DNA from: Paracoccus kondratievae
GTDB taxonomy: Bacteria > Pseudomonadota > Alphaproteobacteria > Rhodobacterales > Rhodobacteraceae
DNA: 64,000 bases
Direction: 5' to 3'
Assembly (NCBI RefSeq): GCF_009301415.1
Contig: NZ_CP045074.1
Location: 310,001-374,000 of the forward strand
The translations under genes and the position numbers were made by a program. The first letter of the stretch is position 1. Each line of letters opens with the position of its first letter. Positions 1 to 8,313 of this stretch are shown here, piece after piece. The notes beneath the pieces were generated by a model. That model saw nothing but the letters and a program-made list of their open reading frames with translations. It searched no databases and had not been told where the DNA came from.

Positions 1-159
1 ATGCTGTGCGTTACCCATGAGATGGACTTTGCCCGTGCGGTCGCGGACCGGGTCATCTTTATGGACAAGGGTGTGATCGTTGAGGAAAACGCCCCGGAAG
101 AGTTTTTTAACAACCCAAAGAATGAGCGGTTGCAGAATTTTCTGGGACAGATCGCATGA
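1..159 (+). CDS. Polar amino acid ABC transporter ATP-binding protein, C-terminal end (partial)
   Basis: Only the last 52 residues are in the window and the true start lies upstream. The H-loop region (VTHEMDFARAVADRV), then MDKGVIVE and a C-terminal NPKNERLQNFL match the ends of GlnQ/HisP-type ATPases that power uptake of polar amino acids. The stop overlaps the next start as ATGA, so it is probably the upstream gene of the same operon. The substrate cannot be told from this fragment. Confidence 0.85.
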   Translation: MLCVTHEMDFARAVADRVIFMDKGVIVEENAPEEFFNNPKNERLQNFLGQIA

Positions 160-1076
160 CCCGTCCCCGCGTCCTCGCCCTGGCTGAGATAAAGCCCCCG
201 GAAATGGCTGCGCGGCTTGATGCCGATTATCATGTCATCCACGACCTTACCGAGGCAGCGGATGCCGAGGTGGTCCTGACTGCGGGCAATGTCGGTATTT
301 CGGCGCAGCAGATGGCGCAGCTGCCGGCGTTGCGGCTGATCGCTGTGAACGGGGTCGGCGTTGATGTCGTCGATCTGGCCGAGGCACAGCGACGCGGCAT
401 TGCAGTTACCACCACCCCGGATGTTCTGTCGCTTGCAGTGGCTGAAACCGCGCTTGCGCTGGCATTGGCCGCAGGTCGCCGCATTGCCGAGGGCGACCGC
501 TTTGTGCGTGCAGGCAAATGGGCTTTGGGCGGCAAGCTTCCGCTGGGTCTTTCCGTGCTTGAGCGGCGCGCGGGCATCCTCGGCTATGGCCGCATCGGGC
601 GGCGGCTCGCCGATCTGCTGCGTGGCATGGGGATGGAGGTTCTGTATACCGCTCGCAGCGAAAGGGCAGACAGTCCCGACACCTTTCGCCCCGATGCGCT
701 GATGCTGGCGCAAGATTGCGACCTGCTTTTTGTGACCGCAGCCGGGGGCAGCGAGACGCGCGGCCTTGTCGATGCCAAAGTGCTGGCTGCGCTGGGGCAG
801 GGGGGGATTGTTGTCAATGTCGCACGCGGCCCGGTGGTTGAGACTGCCGCACTTGTTGCGGCGTTGAATGCCGGGACCATCGCCGGGGCCGGTCTGGATG
901 TTTTTGATGATGAGCCGCATGTGCCGCAGGCACTACGGGACGCGCCAAATTGTGTGCTGACCCCGCATATCGGTTCGGCCACTGCCGAGGCGCGACGCGC
1001 CATGGCGCAGTTGGTTCTGGACAATATCGCGGCTTATTTCGCAGGCCAGCCGCTGCTTACCCCCTATGAGGTATAA
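156..1076 (+). CDS. D-isomer specific 2-hydroxyacid dehydrogenase (glyoxylate/hydroxypyruvate reductase-like)
   Basis: 306 residues. The protein has the usual layout of the family: a catalytic domain interrupted by a Rossmann domain with the NAD(P) motif GYGRIGRR near residue 145, followed by the conserved NVARGPVV and the GLDVFDDEP segment. A late Pro-His (LTPHIGS) supplies the catalytic histidine. Family members reduce 2-keto acids such as hydroxypyruvate or glyoxylate. It overlaps the preceding ABC ATPase gene by 4 bp and is followed at once by a sugar kinase, which suggests a small operon for sugar-acid or hydroxy-acid use. The substrate is not known. Confidence 0.88.
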   Translation: MTRPRVLALAEIKPPEMAARLDADYHVIHDLTEAADAEVVLTAGNVGISAQQMAQLPALRLIAVNGVGVDVVDLAEAQRRGIAVTTTPDVLSLAVAETALALALAAGRRIAEGDRFVRAGKWALGGKLPLGLSVLERRAGILGYGRIGRRLADLLRGMGMEVLYTARSERADSPDTFRPDALMLAQDCDLLFVTAAGGSETRGLVDAKVLAALGQGGIVVNVARGPVVETAALVAALNAGTIAGAGLDVFDDEPHVPQALRDAPNCVLTPHIGSATAEARRAMAQLVLDNIAAYFAGQPLLTPYEV

Positions 1077-1077
1077 G

Positions 1078-2013
1078 ATGCGCTACCTTTGCATCGGTGA
1101 ACCGCTGGTCGAGTTCACAGCCCGTCGCGATACCCCTTCGACCTTTGACCGGCGTGCCGGGGGTGACACGCTGAACAGCGCGATTTATCTCGCGCGGCTT
1201 TTGCCTCCGGGTTCGGTCGGTTACCTGTCGCGCCTTGGCGATGACGCGATGAGCATATGGCTGCGCAGCGTCATGACGACCGAAGGTATCCGCGATCTGT
1301 GCTCGACCGAGGCGGGCGGGCGTCCCGGGCTTAGCTTCATCTCGACCGATGCGAGGGGTGAGCGCAGCTTTCTTTATTGGCGCGAACAAGCCCCGGCGCG
1401 GCGCATGTTTCTGAATGGCGGGGACGCGCGTGATGCTGTCGCCAATGCCGGAACCGTTCTTCTGTCCGGGATCACTCTGGCGATCCTTGAACCTGAAAGC
1501 CGCGAACAGCTTTTCTGGGCACTGGAGCAACGCAGCGGGGCAGGGGGGCGCATTGTCCTTGATACCAATTATCGCCCCGCGCTTTGGCCCGATGTTGCGA
1601 CGGCACAGGCGGTGATCGGGCGGGCAGCTTCGCTGGCAAGCCTGATCCTGCCCTCGCTTGACGATCTGGCGGGTTGTTTTGGCGCTACTGATCTTGCCGC
1701 TGCGATGAATGCGCTGACCAGCCTTGGCGGGGCCGAAATCGCCCTGACCACCGGGGGCGGTGAGGTGATGTATCGCCCGCCCGGCCAGGACGCGATCCAG
1801 ACCTATCCGCTGCCGCCCATGGTCGCGGCTGTCGATACCACAGGTGCGGGCGACAGCTTCAACGCCGGCTGGCTTGTCGCGCGGGATGCGGGTCTGCCCC
1901 CTGATCGGGCGGTGGCTTTGGCGGCGCAGCTTGCCTCGGTCGTCGTCACACATCCCGGTGCGGTGATCCCGCGCGATGCGATGCCCGATCTGGGGCTGAG
2001 GATCAGCGCATGA
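1078..2013 (+). CDS. PfkB-family sugar kinase (2-keto-3-deoxygluconate kinase-like)
   Basis: 311 residues. The N-terminus (CIGEPLVEF) and the PfkB signature DTTGAGDSFNAGW near the C-terminus, with the catalytic Asp in TGAGD, mark a ribokinase-superfamily kinase. Length and N-terminal style resemble 2-dehydro-3-deoxygluconate kinases. I chose the ATG at 1078 because GAGG lies 6 bp upstream; an in-frame ATG at 1066 lies inside the preceding gene and has no clear ribosome site. The stop overlaps the next gene as ATGA. The phosphorylated sugar is an inference from overall resemblance. Confidence 0.85.
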   Translation: MRYLCIGEPLVEFTARRDTPSTFDRRAGGDTLNSAIYLARLLPPGSVGYLSRLGDDAMSIWLRSVMTTEGIRDLCSTEAGGRPGLSFISTDARGERSFLYWREQAPARRMFLNGGDARDAVANAGTVLLSGITLAILEPESREQLFWALEQRSGAGGRIVLDTNYRPALWPDVATAQAVIGRAASLASLILPSLDDLAGCFGATDLAAAMNALTSLGGAEIALTTGGGEVMYRPPGQDAIQTYPLPPMVAAVDTTGAGDSFNAGWLVARDAGLPPDRAVALAAQLASVVVTHPGAVIPRDAMPDLGLRISA

Positions 2014-2747
2014 ACTCGGGCTTTGATGCCGTGGCCGCTGCGCAAGCTCTGCTAGCGGTTCATCGCGGTGCGGCGCGCTTCCCGGGTTTAGTGCCGCCGC
2101 CCCCTGATCCAGACGCGGCCTATGCGGTTCAGCGCCATGTCATTCAGGGGCTGGGCAAAGCGGGCGCGTGGAAAATGGCGCTTCTTGCCGGACGGGACCG
2201 TCATGCGGCCGCCTTGCCGGGGCGGATGGTCTGGCCCGCAGGGGTCAGACTGCCACGCTTGCCATCAGATGCCTGCATCGAGGTCGAAACGGCACTGATC
2301 CTTGGTGCTGATCTGCCCGCAGGCGTGTCTGCATTGACGGCGATGGATGCGATTGCTGAGGTCAGATTGGCCTTTGAGCTGATCGCCCCGCGCCTTGCCG
2401 ACCGCAGAACGGCAAGCCCGCTTGAGCTGATGGCTGACGGGTTTGCCTCGGCCGGGATCGTGCTTGGCGATCCGCTGCCCGGCTGGCGCGACGGGATGCG
2501 CGATCCGCTGGGGATCACGCTCTGGCTCGACGACCGGCAGGTTACCGCGCCCGAAGTGGCAGCAAGCCTGGCCGAGGCGGTGGATTTTCTGGCCTGGCTT
2601 TCCAGTCACGCGGCTGCGCAGGGGCTGCCGCTTGGCCGGGGTGACGTGATCATCACCGGGGCGCGGATCGGGCCGCTGCCCCTTGGCGATGCGCGGACAG
2701 CCCGGGCAACAGTGGATGGGGCAGGGGTGTTTGCCCGTCTTACCTGA
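2010..2747 (+). CDS. 2-keto-4-pentenoate hydratase / fumarylacetoacetate hydrolase-superfamily protein
   Basis: 245 residues. The blocks AWKMALLAGRD, CIEVETALILGADLP and SPLELMADGFASAGIVLGDP follow the pattern of hydratases related to MhpD, in which acidic residues of the ExE segment bind a divalent metal. Such enzymes act on 2-oxo acids from aromatic or sugar-acid breakdown. It is last in a tightly coupled set with the hydroxyacid dehydrogenase and the PfkB kinase. Either a sugar-acid or a 2-oxo-acid role fits; the sequence does not decide. Confidence 0.72.
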   Translation: MNSGFDAVAAAQALLAVHRGAARFPGLVPPPPDPDAAYAVQRHVIQGLGKAGAWKMALLAGRDRHAAALPGRMVWPAGVRLPRLPSDACIEVETALILGADLPAGVSALTAMDAIAEVRLAFELIAPRLADRRTASPLELMADGFASAGIVLGDPLPGWRDGMRDPLGITLWLDDRQVTAPEVAASLAEAVDFLAWLSSHAAAQGLPLGRGDVIITGARIGPLPLGDARTARATVDGAGVFARLT

Positions 2748-2753
2748 ACCGGC

Positions 2754-3869
2754 CTATTGCATTAGCACCGGCGCGGGCAGATAGCGGCCATTCAGATAGG
2801 CCGGTGCCGCCGAGGCAAGCGCCTCAAGCTGTCCCAGCACCTCGGCGTGGCCGCGCGCATTCAGGATATCGAACGGTCCGCGCGGGAAGTTCAGGCCCAG
2901 CTTCAGCGCGGTGTCGATGCCTTCGCGCGTGGTGCCACCCTCGGCCAGCAACCAGCCTGCTTCGTTGACCAGGGCGGCCTCGATGCGCAGAACGATGGCT
3001 TCCGCGTCCGAGGGGGCGGGACCGGGTTGTCCGGGATGGATAAAGCCCCGGCCGGTCTTGCGGCCCAGATTGCCCTCGGCGACCTGTCGCCGCAGCGCGT
3101 CAAAAACGTGATAACGCGGATGACCCTGCATCGCCGTTGCAAGGCTTTCGGTGGCCGCCAGATTGATATCGGCACCGACCAGATCTATCAGCCCAAAGGG
3201 ACCCAGCCGATAGCCAGCCGCCTGCATTGCTGCGTCGATTTCGGCCGGGTTGCGGCCCTCTTCCAACATCGCCAGTGCCTCGCCATAGAATGGCCGGGCA
3301 CAGCGGTTGACGATAAAGCCGGGCCGGTCGGGACATTGGATCACCGTCTTGCCAGCGGCCTCGGTCAGGTCGCGGGCGCGGGCAAGCGCAGTGGGGGCTG
3401 TGCCGGGATGGGCAACCAGTTCGACCAGTTTCATCACCGGTGCGGGGTTGAAGAAATGCAGCCCCAGCAAGCGTTCGGGCCGGGCAAGCTGTTCGGCCAT
3501 GGCCTCGACTGACAGCGAGGAGGTATTGGTTGCCAGCACCGCATCGGGTGCAACCACCGCCTCCAGCGCGGCAAAAAGCGTGCGCTTGACCTCCATCCGT
3601 TCGACCACCGCTTCGATGGCCAGATCGGCTGTACCCATTGCCTCGGGACCCTCAACGATGGTGAGACGGGATAAAATCGCCTCCATTTCGGGCTCTGTCA
3701 GCTTGCCGGCCTGAACCCGGGGTGTCAGGGCGGCGCGCAAACGGCCGGGTGCGGTCGCGCGTGCCTCGGACATGGCATCGGTCGCCAGAACGGCAAAGCC
3801 TGCGGCTGCATAGGTCTGGGCAATGCCCAGACCCATCGTGCCCAGGCCGATGACGGCAATGGTGGTCAT
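2754..3869 (-). CDS. 3-hydroxyacyl-CoA dehydrogenase
   Basis: 371 residues. It starts with the NAD-binding motif IGLGTMGLGIAQTYAAAGF. The catalytic His lies in LLGLHFFNPAPVM, and two helical C-terminal domains follow (RLGPFGLIDLVG near residue 225 and LKLGLNFPRGPF near 325). Members oxidise 3-hydroxyacyl-CoA to 3-oxoacyl-CoA in the cytoplasm. The gene is divergent from the aminobenzoyl-CoA oxygenase gene and shares its control region, so it most likely carries out the hydroxyacyl oxidation step after ring dearomatisation. An AT-rich stretch and GAGG precede the ATG on the minus strand. Confidence 0.88.
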   Translation of the reverse strand: MTTIAVIGLGTMGLGIAQTYAAAGFAVLATDAMSEARATAPGRLRAALTPRVQAGKLTEPEMEAILSRLTIVEGPEAMGTADLAIEAVVERMEVKRTLFAALEAVVAPDAVLATNTSSLSVEAMAEQLARPERLLGLHFFNPAPVMKLVELVAHPGTAPTALARARDLTEAAGKTVIQCPDRPGFIVNRCARPFYGEALAMLEEGRNPAEIDAAMQAAGYRLGPFGLIDLVGADINLAATESLATAMQGHPRYHVFDALRRQVAEGNLGRKTGRGFIHPGQPGPAPSDAEAIVLRIEAALVNEAGWLLAEGGTTREGIDTALKLGLNFPRGPFDILNARGHAEVLGQLEALASAAPAYLNGRYLPAPVLMQ

Positions 3870-3886
3870 AGCGGAACCTCATTTTT

Positions 3887-3914
3887 TTCACATATCATGC
3901 CGTCCGCGTAAAAT
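3887..3914 (+). promoter_or_regulatory. Putative sigma-70 promoter for the aminobenzoyl-CoA operon
   Basis: TTCACA at 3887-3892 and TAAAAT at 3909-3914, 16 bp apart, each match the consensus in five of six positions. The predicted start near 3921 would lie inside the palindrome at 3916-3943. On the other strand TTGAAA (3921-3916) and CATGAT (3899-3894) could serve the divergent dehydrogenase gene. Confidence 0.5.
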
Positions 3915-3915
3915 C

Positions 3916-3943
3916 TTTCAAGTTTGAAATTTTAAACTTGAAA
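3916..3943. promoter_or_regulatory. 28-bp palindrome, likely MarR operator
   Basis: Perfect 10-bp arms, TTTCAAGTTT and AAACTTGAAA, flank the 8-bp centre GAAATTTT. The site is in the 133-bp gap between two divergent catabolic genes. It covers the predicted start of the plus-strand promoter and the -35 box of the minus-strand one, as expected for a repressor site. The MarR gene at 7022 in the same operon is the natural candidate to bind it. Confidence 0.6.
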
Positions 3944-4002
3944 TGTTTCCGATTCGCAGGCAGCTTTTCTTCAAGGGTCGTCGTTGCACGGGGAGGTGCC
4001 GG

Positions 4003-6288
4003 ATGAAAATCTTGTGTATGGGTGGGGGACCTGCGGGCCTCTATTTCGCCATCTCGATGAAACTGCGCGACCCGTCGCATCAGATCACGGTGCTGGAGCG
4101 GAACAAGGCCAATGACACCTTTGGCTGGGGCGTGGTTCTGTCCGACGACGCGCTGGGGCGGATGCAAAAGAACGATCCCGTCAGCACCGAGGCGATCCGC
4201 AGCCATTTTGCCTATTGGGACGATATCGCCGTCGTACATGACGGCGTGCGGACCGTTTCGGGCGGGCATGGCTTTGCCGGTATCGGCCGCAAGCAGATGC
4301 TGATCCTGCTGCAAGAGCGTGCCCGCGAACTGGGCGTCGATCTGCGGTTTGAGGCCGAGTTCCGCTCGGCCGAGGAATATCGCAAGGAATATGACCTCGT
4401 CGTAGGGTGCGACGGCATCAACAGCCTTGTGCGCAAGGAATATTCCGATGTCTTCCAGCCCGACATCGACCTGCGCCGCTGCAAGTTTATCTGGCTGGGC
4501 ACGCATCAGAAATTCGACGACGCCTTTACCTTTATCTTTGAACGGACCGAGCATGGCTGGGTCTGGGCGCATGTCTATCAGTTCGATGACAACACCGCGA
4601 CCTTTATCGTCGAAACCCTGCCCGAGACCTGGGACAAGCTTGGTTTTGCCGACATGTCCAAAGAGGAATCGGTTGAAACCTGCCGCCGGATCTTTGAACG
4701 TCATCTCGGCGGCCATGAGCTGATGTCGAATGCGGCGCATTTGCGCGGCTCGGCAGTCTGGATCCAGTTTCCGCGCGTCATCTGCGAAAAGTGGTATCAC
4801 GAGAATGTCGTCCTGATGGGCGATGCGGCAGCCACCGGGCATTTCTCGATCGGTTCCGGCTCGCGACTGGCCTTTGACAGCGCCATCGCGCTGGCTGAAT
4901 ACCTGCATTCCGAACCAACCATGGAGCGCGCCTTTGAGCGCTATCAGGAAGAGCGCCGGGTTGAGGTTCTGCGCCTGCAATCGGCGGCGCGCAACAGCCT
5001 TGAATGGTTTGAGCAGGTCGAGCGTTACCTTGACATGGAGCCGGTGCAGTTCGCTTATTCCCTGCTGACCCGCTCGCAACGGATCAGCCATGAAAACCTG
5101 CGCCTGCGTGATCCTGAATGGCTTGGTCAGGCCGAGGACTGGTTTCAGGAACGCGCAGGCGGGCAAAAGGGACGGCGGCCGATGTTCGCGCCTTTCAAAC
5201 TGCGCGATATGCAATTGGAAAACCGCGTCGTCGTCTCGCCTATGGCGCAATATAAGGCGGTGGACGGCTGTCCGACCGATTGGCACTTTGTCCATTATGC
5301 CGAACGTGCCAAGGGTGGCGCGGGGCTGGTCTATACCGAGATGACCTGCGTTTCGCCCGAGGGGCGGATCACCCCCGGATGTCCTGGCCTCTATGCCCCC
5401 GAACATGAGGCGGCGTGGAAACGCATCGTCGATTTCACCCATGCCGAGACACGGGCCAGGATCTGCATGCAGATCGGTCACTCGGGTCGCAAAGGCTCGA
5501 CCCAGGTCGGGTGGGAGGACGCTGACCGCCCGCTGCTCTCGGGGAACTGGCCGCTGCTTTCGGCAAGTGCGATCCCGTGGCAAGACGGGAACGCGGTACC
5601 CAAGGCCATGGACCGCGCTGATATGGACATGGTGCGCGATCAGTTCGTCGCCGCGACGCGGATGGCGGCGCGTGCGGGCTTTGACATGGTCGAGCTTCAC
5701 GCCGCGCATGGCTATCTGATCTCAAGCTTCATCTCGCCGCTGTCGAACCGGCGCGAGGATGAATACGGCGGCAGTCTTGAAAACCGGATGCGCTATCCGC
5801 TTGAGGTATTCCGTGCCATGCGCGCGGTCTGGCCAGACCAAAAGCCGATATCGGTACGTATCTCGGCTAATGACTGGGTCGGCGATGAAGGCGTGACACC
5901 CGAAGAAGCGGTCGAGATCGCGCGGATGTTCTCGGATGCCGGTGCCGATATCATCGACGTATCGGCCGGCCAGACCAGCACCGGGGCGCGGCCCATCTAT
6001 GGCCGGATGTTCCAGACCCCCTTCAGCGACCGTATCCGCAACGAGGCGGGGCTTGCCACCATGGCTGTCGGCAATATCACCGAGGCCGATCAGGTGAACG
6101 GCATCCTGCTGGCTGGCCGGGCCGATCTGGTCTGTCTCGCCCGACCGCATCTGACCGATCCTTACTGGACGCTGCATGCCGCCATCGAGGCCGGGGACGA
6201 CGCGACGCAATGGCCCTTGCCCTATCTGGCGGGCCGCAGTCAGGCGCTGCGCCTGCGCAGCCGCGCACAAGAGGCGATCCGGGTATGA
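4003..6288 (+). CDS. Bifunctional 2-aminobenzoyl-CoA monooxygenase/reductase (salicylyl-CoA 5-hydroxylase family)
   Basis: 761 residues, a fusion of two flavoenzymes. Residues 1-380 form a class A FAD monooxygenase: GGGPAGLY dinucleotide motif at the start, CDGIN near 140, and VVLMGDAAATGHFSIGSG near 270. Residues 390-755 form an Old Yellow Enzyme barrel (MFAPFKLRDMQLENRVVVSPM, the conserved AAHGYLISSFISPLSNRR, and a C-terminal VCLARPHL). Fusions of this kind hydroxylate and reduce the ring of 2-aminobenzoyl-CoA, and relatives act on salicylyl-CoA. The GGGAGG 6 bp upstream sets the start at 4003. The adjacent CoA ligase and beta-oxidation genes favour aminobenzoyl-CoA, but salicylyl-CoA cannot be excluded. 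Confidence 0.87.
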   Translation: MKILCMGGGPAGLYFAISMKLRDPSHQITVLERNKANDTFGWGVVLSDDALGRMQKNDPVSTEAIRSHFAYWDDIAVVHDGVRTVSGGHGFAGIGRKQMLILLQERARELGVDLRFEAEFRSAEEYRKEYDLVVGCDGINSLVRKEYSDVFQPDIDLRRCKFIWLGTHQKFDDAFTFIFERTEHGWVWAHVYQFDDNTATFIVETLPETWDKLGFADMSKEESVETCRRIFERHLGGHELMSNAAHLRGSAVWIQFPRVICEKWYHENVVLMGDAAATGHFSIGSGSRLAFDSAIALAEYLHSEPTMERAFERYQEERRVEVLRLQSAARNSLEWFEQVERYLDMEPVQFAYSLLTRSQRISHENLRLRDPEWLGQAEDWFQERAGGQKGRRPMFAPFKLRDMQLENRVVVSPMAQYKAVDGCPTDWHFVHYAERAKGGAGLVYTEMTCVSPEGRITPGCPGLYAPEHEAAWKRIVDFTHAETRARICMQIGHSGRKGSTQVGWEDADRPLLSGNWPLLSASAIPWQDGNAVPKAMDRADMDMVRDQFVAATRMAARAGFDMVELHAAHGYLISSFISPLSNRREDEYGGSLENRMRYPLEVFRAMRAVWPDQKPISVRISANDWVGDEGVTPEEAVEIARMFSDAGADIIDVSAGQTSTGARPIYGRMFQTPFSDRIRNEAGLATMAVGNITEADQVNGILLAGRADLVCLARPHLTDPYWTLHAAIEAGDDATQWPLPYLAGRSQALRLRSRAQEAIRV

Positions 6289-7025
6289 CATCGGTCGCGG
6301 GGAAACGGGTGCTGATCACCGGAGGCGGCACCGGCGTCGGTGCCGATCTGGCGCGCGCCTTTGCCGGGGCAGGGGCCGAGGTGGTGATCTGTGGTCGCCG
6401 CATGGTGCCCTTGCAGGCGGTCTCGGAACGCACCGGCGTCCGCGCTGTCACCGCCGATGTGACGGATGAGGCCAGCGTCAAGGCGATGTTCGCCGAGGCT
6501 GGCCCCTGCGATATCGTCATCGCCAACGCCGGGGCGGCGGACAGCGCGCCGTTGGGCCGTACCTCGCTTGACCAGTGGAACGCCATGCTGGCGGTGAATC
6601 TGACCGGCACCTTTCTGACCTTTCGCGAGGGGTTGGCGCAACTGCCCGGCTGGGGCCGGCTGATCGCCGTTGCCTCGACCGCCGGGCTGCGCGGCTATGC
6701 CTATGTCGCGCCCTATGCGGCTGCCAAACATGGCGTTGTTGGTCTTGTGCGCAGCCTTGCGCTGGAGGTGGCGAAAAAGCCCGTGACCGTGAACGCGCTT
6801 TGCCCCGGTTTCCTTGAGACCGAGATGACCGAACGCTCGATCGCCAATATCATGGACAAGACCGGGAAAAGCCGCGATCAGGCGCTTGCCGCCCTGACAG
6901 CGACCAATCCGCAGGAACGGCTGATCCAGCCTGCCGAGGTCAGTGCCGCGGCGCTGTGGCTTTGCGCCCCGGGGTCAGAAGGGATCAACGGTCAGGCCAT
7001 CGCTATCGCGGGGGGTGAGACATGA
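6285..7025 (+). CDS. SDR-family NAD(P)-dependent oxidoreductase
   Basis: 246 residues. The cofactor motif TGGGTGVG is near residue 12, the structural ANAG-type motif near 85, and the catalytic triad appears as Ser in VASTAGLRG followed by YAAAK. The C-terminal LCPGFLETEM segment is typical. It likely oxidises or reduces an alicyclic hydroxy/oxo-acyl-CoA made by the upstream oxygenase. The start ATG overlaps the preceding stop (ATGA), so the two are translationally coupled. The substrate is inferred from position only. Confidence 0.87.
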   Translation: MTSVAGKRVLITGGGTGVGADLARAFAGAGAEVVICGRRMVPLQAVSERTGVRAVTADVTDEASVKAMFAEAGPCDIVIANAGAADSAPLGRTSLDQWNAMLAVNLTGTFLTFREGLAQLPGWGRLIAVASTAGLRGYAYVAPYAAAKHGVVGLVRSLALEVAKKPVTVNALCPGFLETEMTERSIANIMDKTGKSRDQALAALTATNPQERLIQPAEVSAAALWLCAPGSEGINGQAIAIAGGET

Positions 7026-7459
7026 CCGACCCTCTGTCAAAGCGGCGGCTGAAACTGTGGATCCGCCTTTTGGGCGTTACCCGCGCGGCCGAGGGTGAGC
7101 TGCGCGAATTCCTGCGCCTGCGCCATGACACGACATTGCCGCGTTTTGACGTGATGGCGGCGCTGTATCGTCGGCGCGAAGGTATCACCATGGGTGAGCT
7201 TAGCCGGATGCTGCTCGTCTCGAACGGCAATGCGACGGCAGTGGTGGACCGGCTGGAAAAGGACGGGCTGGCGCGGCGCACCCCATCCGAAACGGACCGG
7301 CGCACGGTGCTGGTCGCGCTGACGCCCGAAGGGCTGGCGGCCTTTGAAGGCTTTGCTGCCGATCACGAGGCCGAGGTGAACCGCATCTTTGCCAACCTGA
7401 CCGAAGAAGACATCGACCAGCTCACCGAGATCCTCAAGCGTATGGGAGGCGCGAAATGA
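7022..7459 (+). CDS. MarR-family transcriptional regulator of the aminobenzoate operon
   Basis: 145 residues with a MarR winged-helix core: LPRFDVMAALYRR, then the recognition region LSRMLLVSNGNATAVVDRLEKDGL and the beta wing TPSETDRRTVLVALT. It is embedded between catabolic genes with 4-bp overlaps at both ends, so it is made together with the enzymes it probably controls. MarR proteins in such operons usually repress until an aryl-CoA or aromatic acid binds. The palindrome at 3916-3943 is its likely target. Confidence 0.88.
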   Translation: MTDPLSKRRLKLWIRLLGVTRAAEGELREFLRLRHDTTLPRFDVMAALYRRREGITMGELSRMLLVSNGNATAVVDRLEKDGLARRTPSETDRRTVLVALTPEGLAAFEGFAADHEAEVNRIFANLTEEDIDQLTEILKRMGGAK

Positions 7460-8268
7460 CCGAACTGGCCGGGCTGAAACCCCAGCATTTCCTGTGGGAG
7501 GTGCAGGACCGCATCGCCACCATCCGCCTGAACCGCCCCGAGCGAAAGAACCCGCTGACCTTTGAAAGCTATGCCGAGCTGCGCGATACTTTCCGCGCGC
7601 TGCCCTATGCCGCCGATGTCGATGTGGTGGTGCTGGCCTCGAACGGCGGGAATTTCTGTTCGGGCGGGGATGTGCATGACATCATCGGCCCGCTTGTTGG
7701 CATGGATATGAAAGGGCTGCTGGCATTCACCCGCATGACCGGTGATCTGGTCAAGGCGATGATTGCTTGCAGCAAGCCGATCATCGCAGCGGTGGACGGG
7801 ATCTGCGTCGGGGCGGGTGCGATCCTTGCCATGGCCTCGGATCTGCGGCTGGCGACGCCCGAGGCGAAATGCGCCTTTCTTTTTACCCGGGTCGGGCTTG
7901 CGGGCTGCGACATGGGTGCCTGTGCCATGCTGCCGCGTATCATCGGTCAGGGCTGCGCGGCCGAGCTGCTTTACACCGGCCGGGTGATGAATGCCGAGGA
8001 GGGCCACGCCTGGGGCTTCTGGAACACCCTGCACGAGCCGGGCGCGCTGGAGGACGCTGCCCAGACCATGGCGCGGCGTCTGGCTGCCGGGCCGGTCTTT
8101 GCCCATGGCATCACCAAGACCCAGCTTAATCAGGAATGGAGCATGGGGCTTGAGCAGGCCATCGAGGCCGAGGCGCAGGCGCAGGCGATCTGCATGCAGA
8201 CCCGCGACTTTGAGCGCGCCTATCGTGCCTTCGTCGCCAAGGAAAAGCCGGTGTTTCAGGGGGACTGA
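7456..8268 (+). CDS. Enoyl-CoA hydratase/isomerase family protein
   Basis: 270 residues of crotonase fold. RIATIRLNRPERKNPLTFESY opens the domain, FCSGGDVHD forms the first half of the oxyanion hole and the GICVGAGAILAMASDLRLA segment the second. The acyl-CoA binding region MARRLAAGPVFAHGITK follows. It likely hydrates, or hydrolytically opens, an alicyclic enoyl/oxoacyl-CoA in the pathway. It overlaps the MarR gene by 4 bp. Confidence 0.87.
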   Translation: MTELAGLKPQHFLWEVQDRIATIRLNRPERKNPLTFESYAELRDTFRALPYAADVDVVVLASNGGNFCSGGDVHDIIGPLVGMDMKGLLAFTRMTGDLVKAMIACSKPIIAAVDGICVGAGAILAMASDLRLATPEAKCAFLFTRVGLAGCDMGACAMLPRIIGQGCAAELLYTGRVMNAEEGHAWGFWNTLHEPGALEDAAQTMARRLAAGPVFAHGITKTQLNQEWSMGLEQAIEAEAQAQAICMQTRDFERAYRAFVAKEKPVFQGD

Positions 8269-8313
8269 CCGGCAGAAGCCAAGGGCTGCTCATACGAGAT
8301 GGGAACGCGCAAG

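Noticed and set aside
3895..5709. 604-codon open frame on the minus strand
   Set aside because: Antisense to the aminobenzoyl-CoA monooxygenase/reductase, whose motifs are clear.
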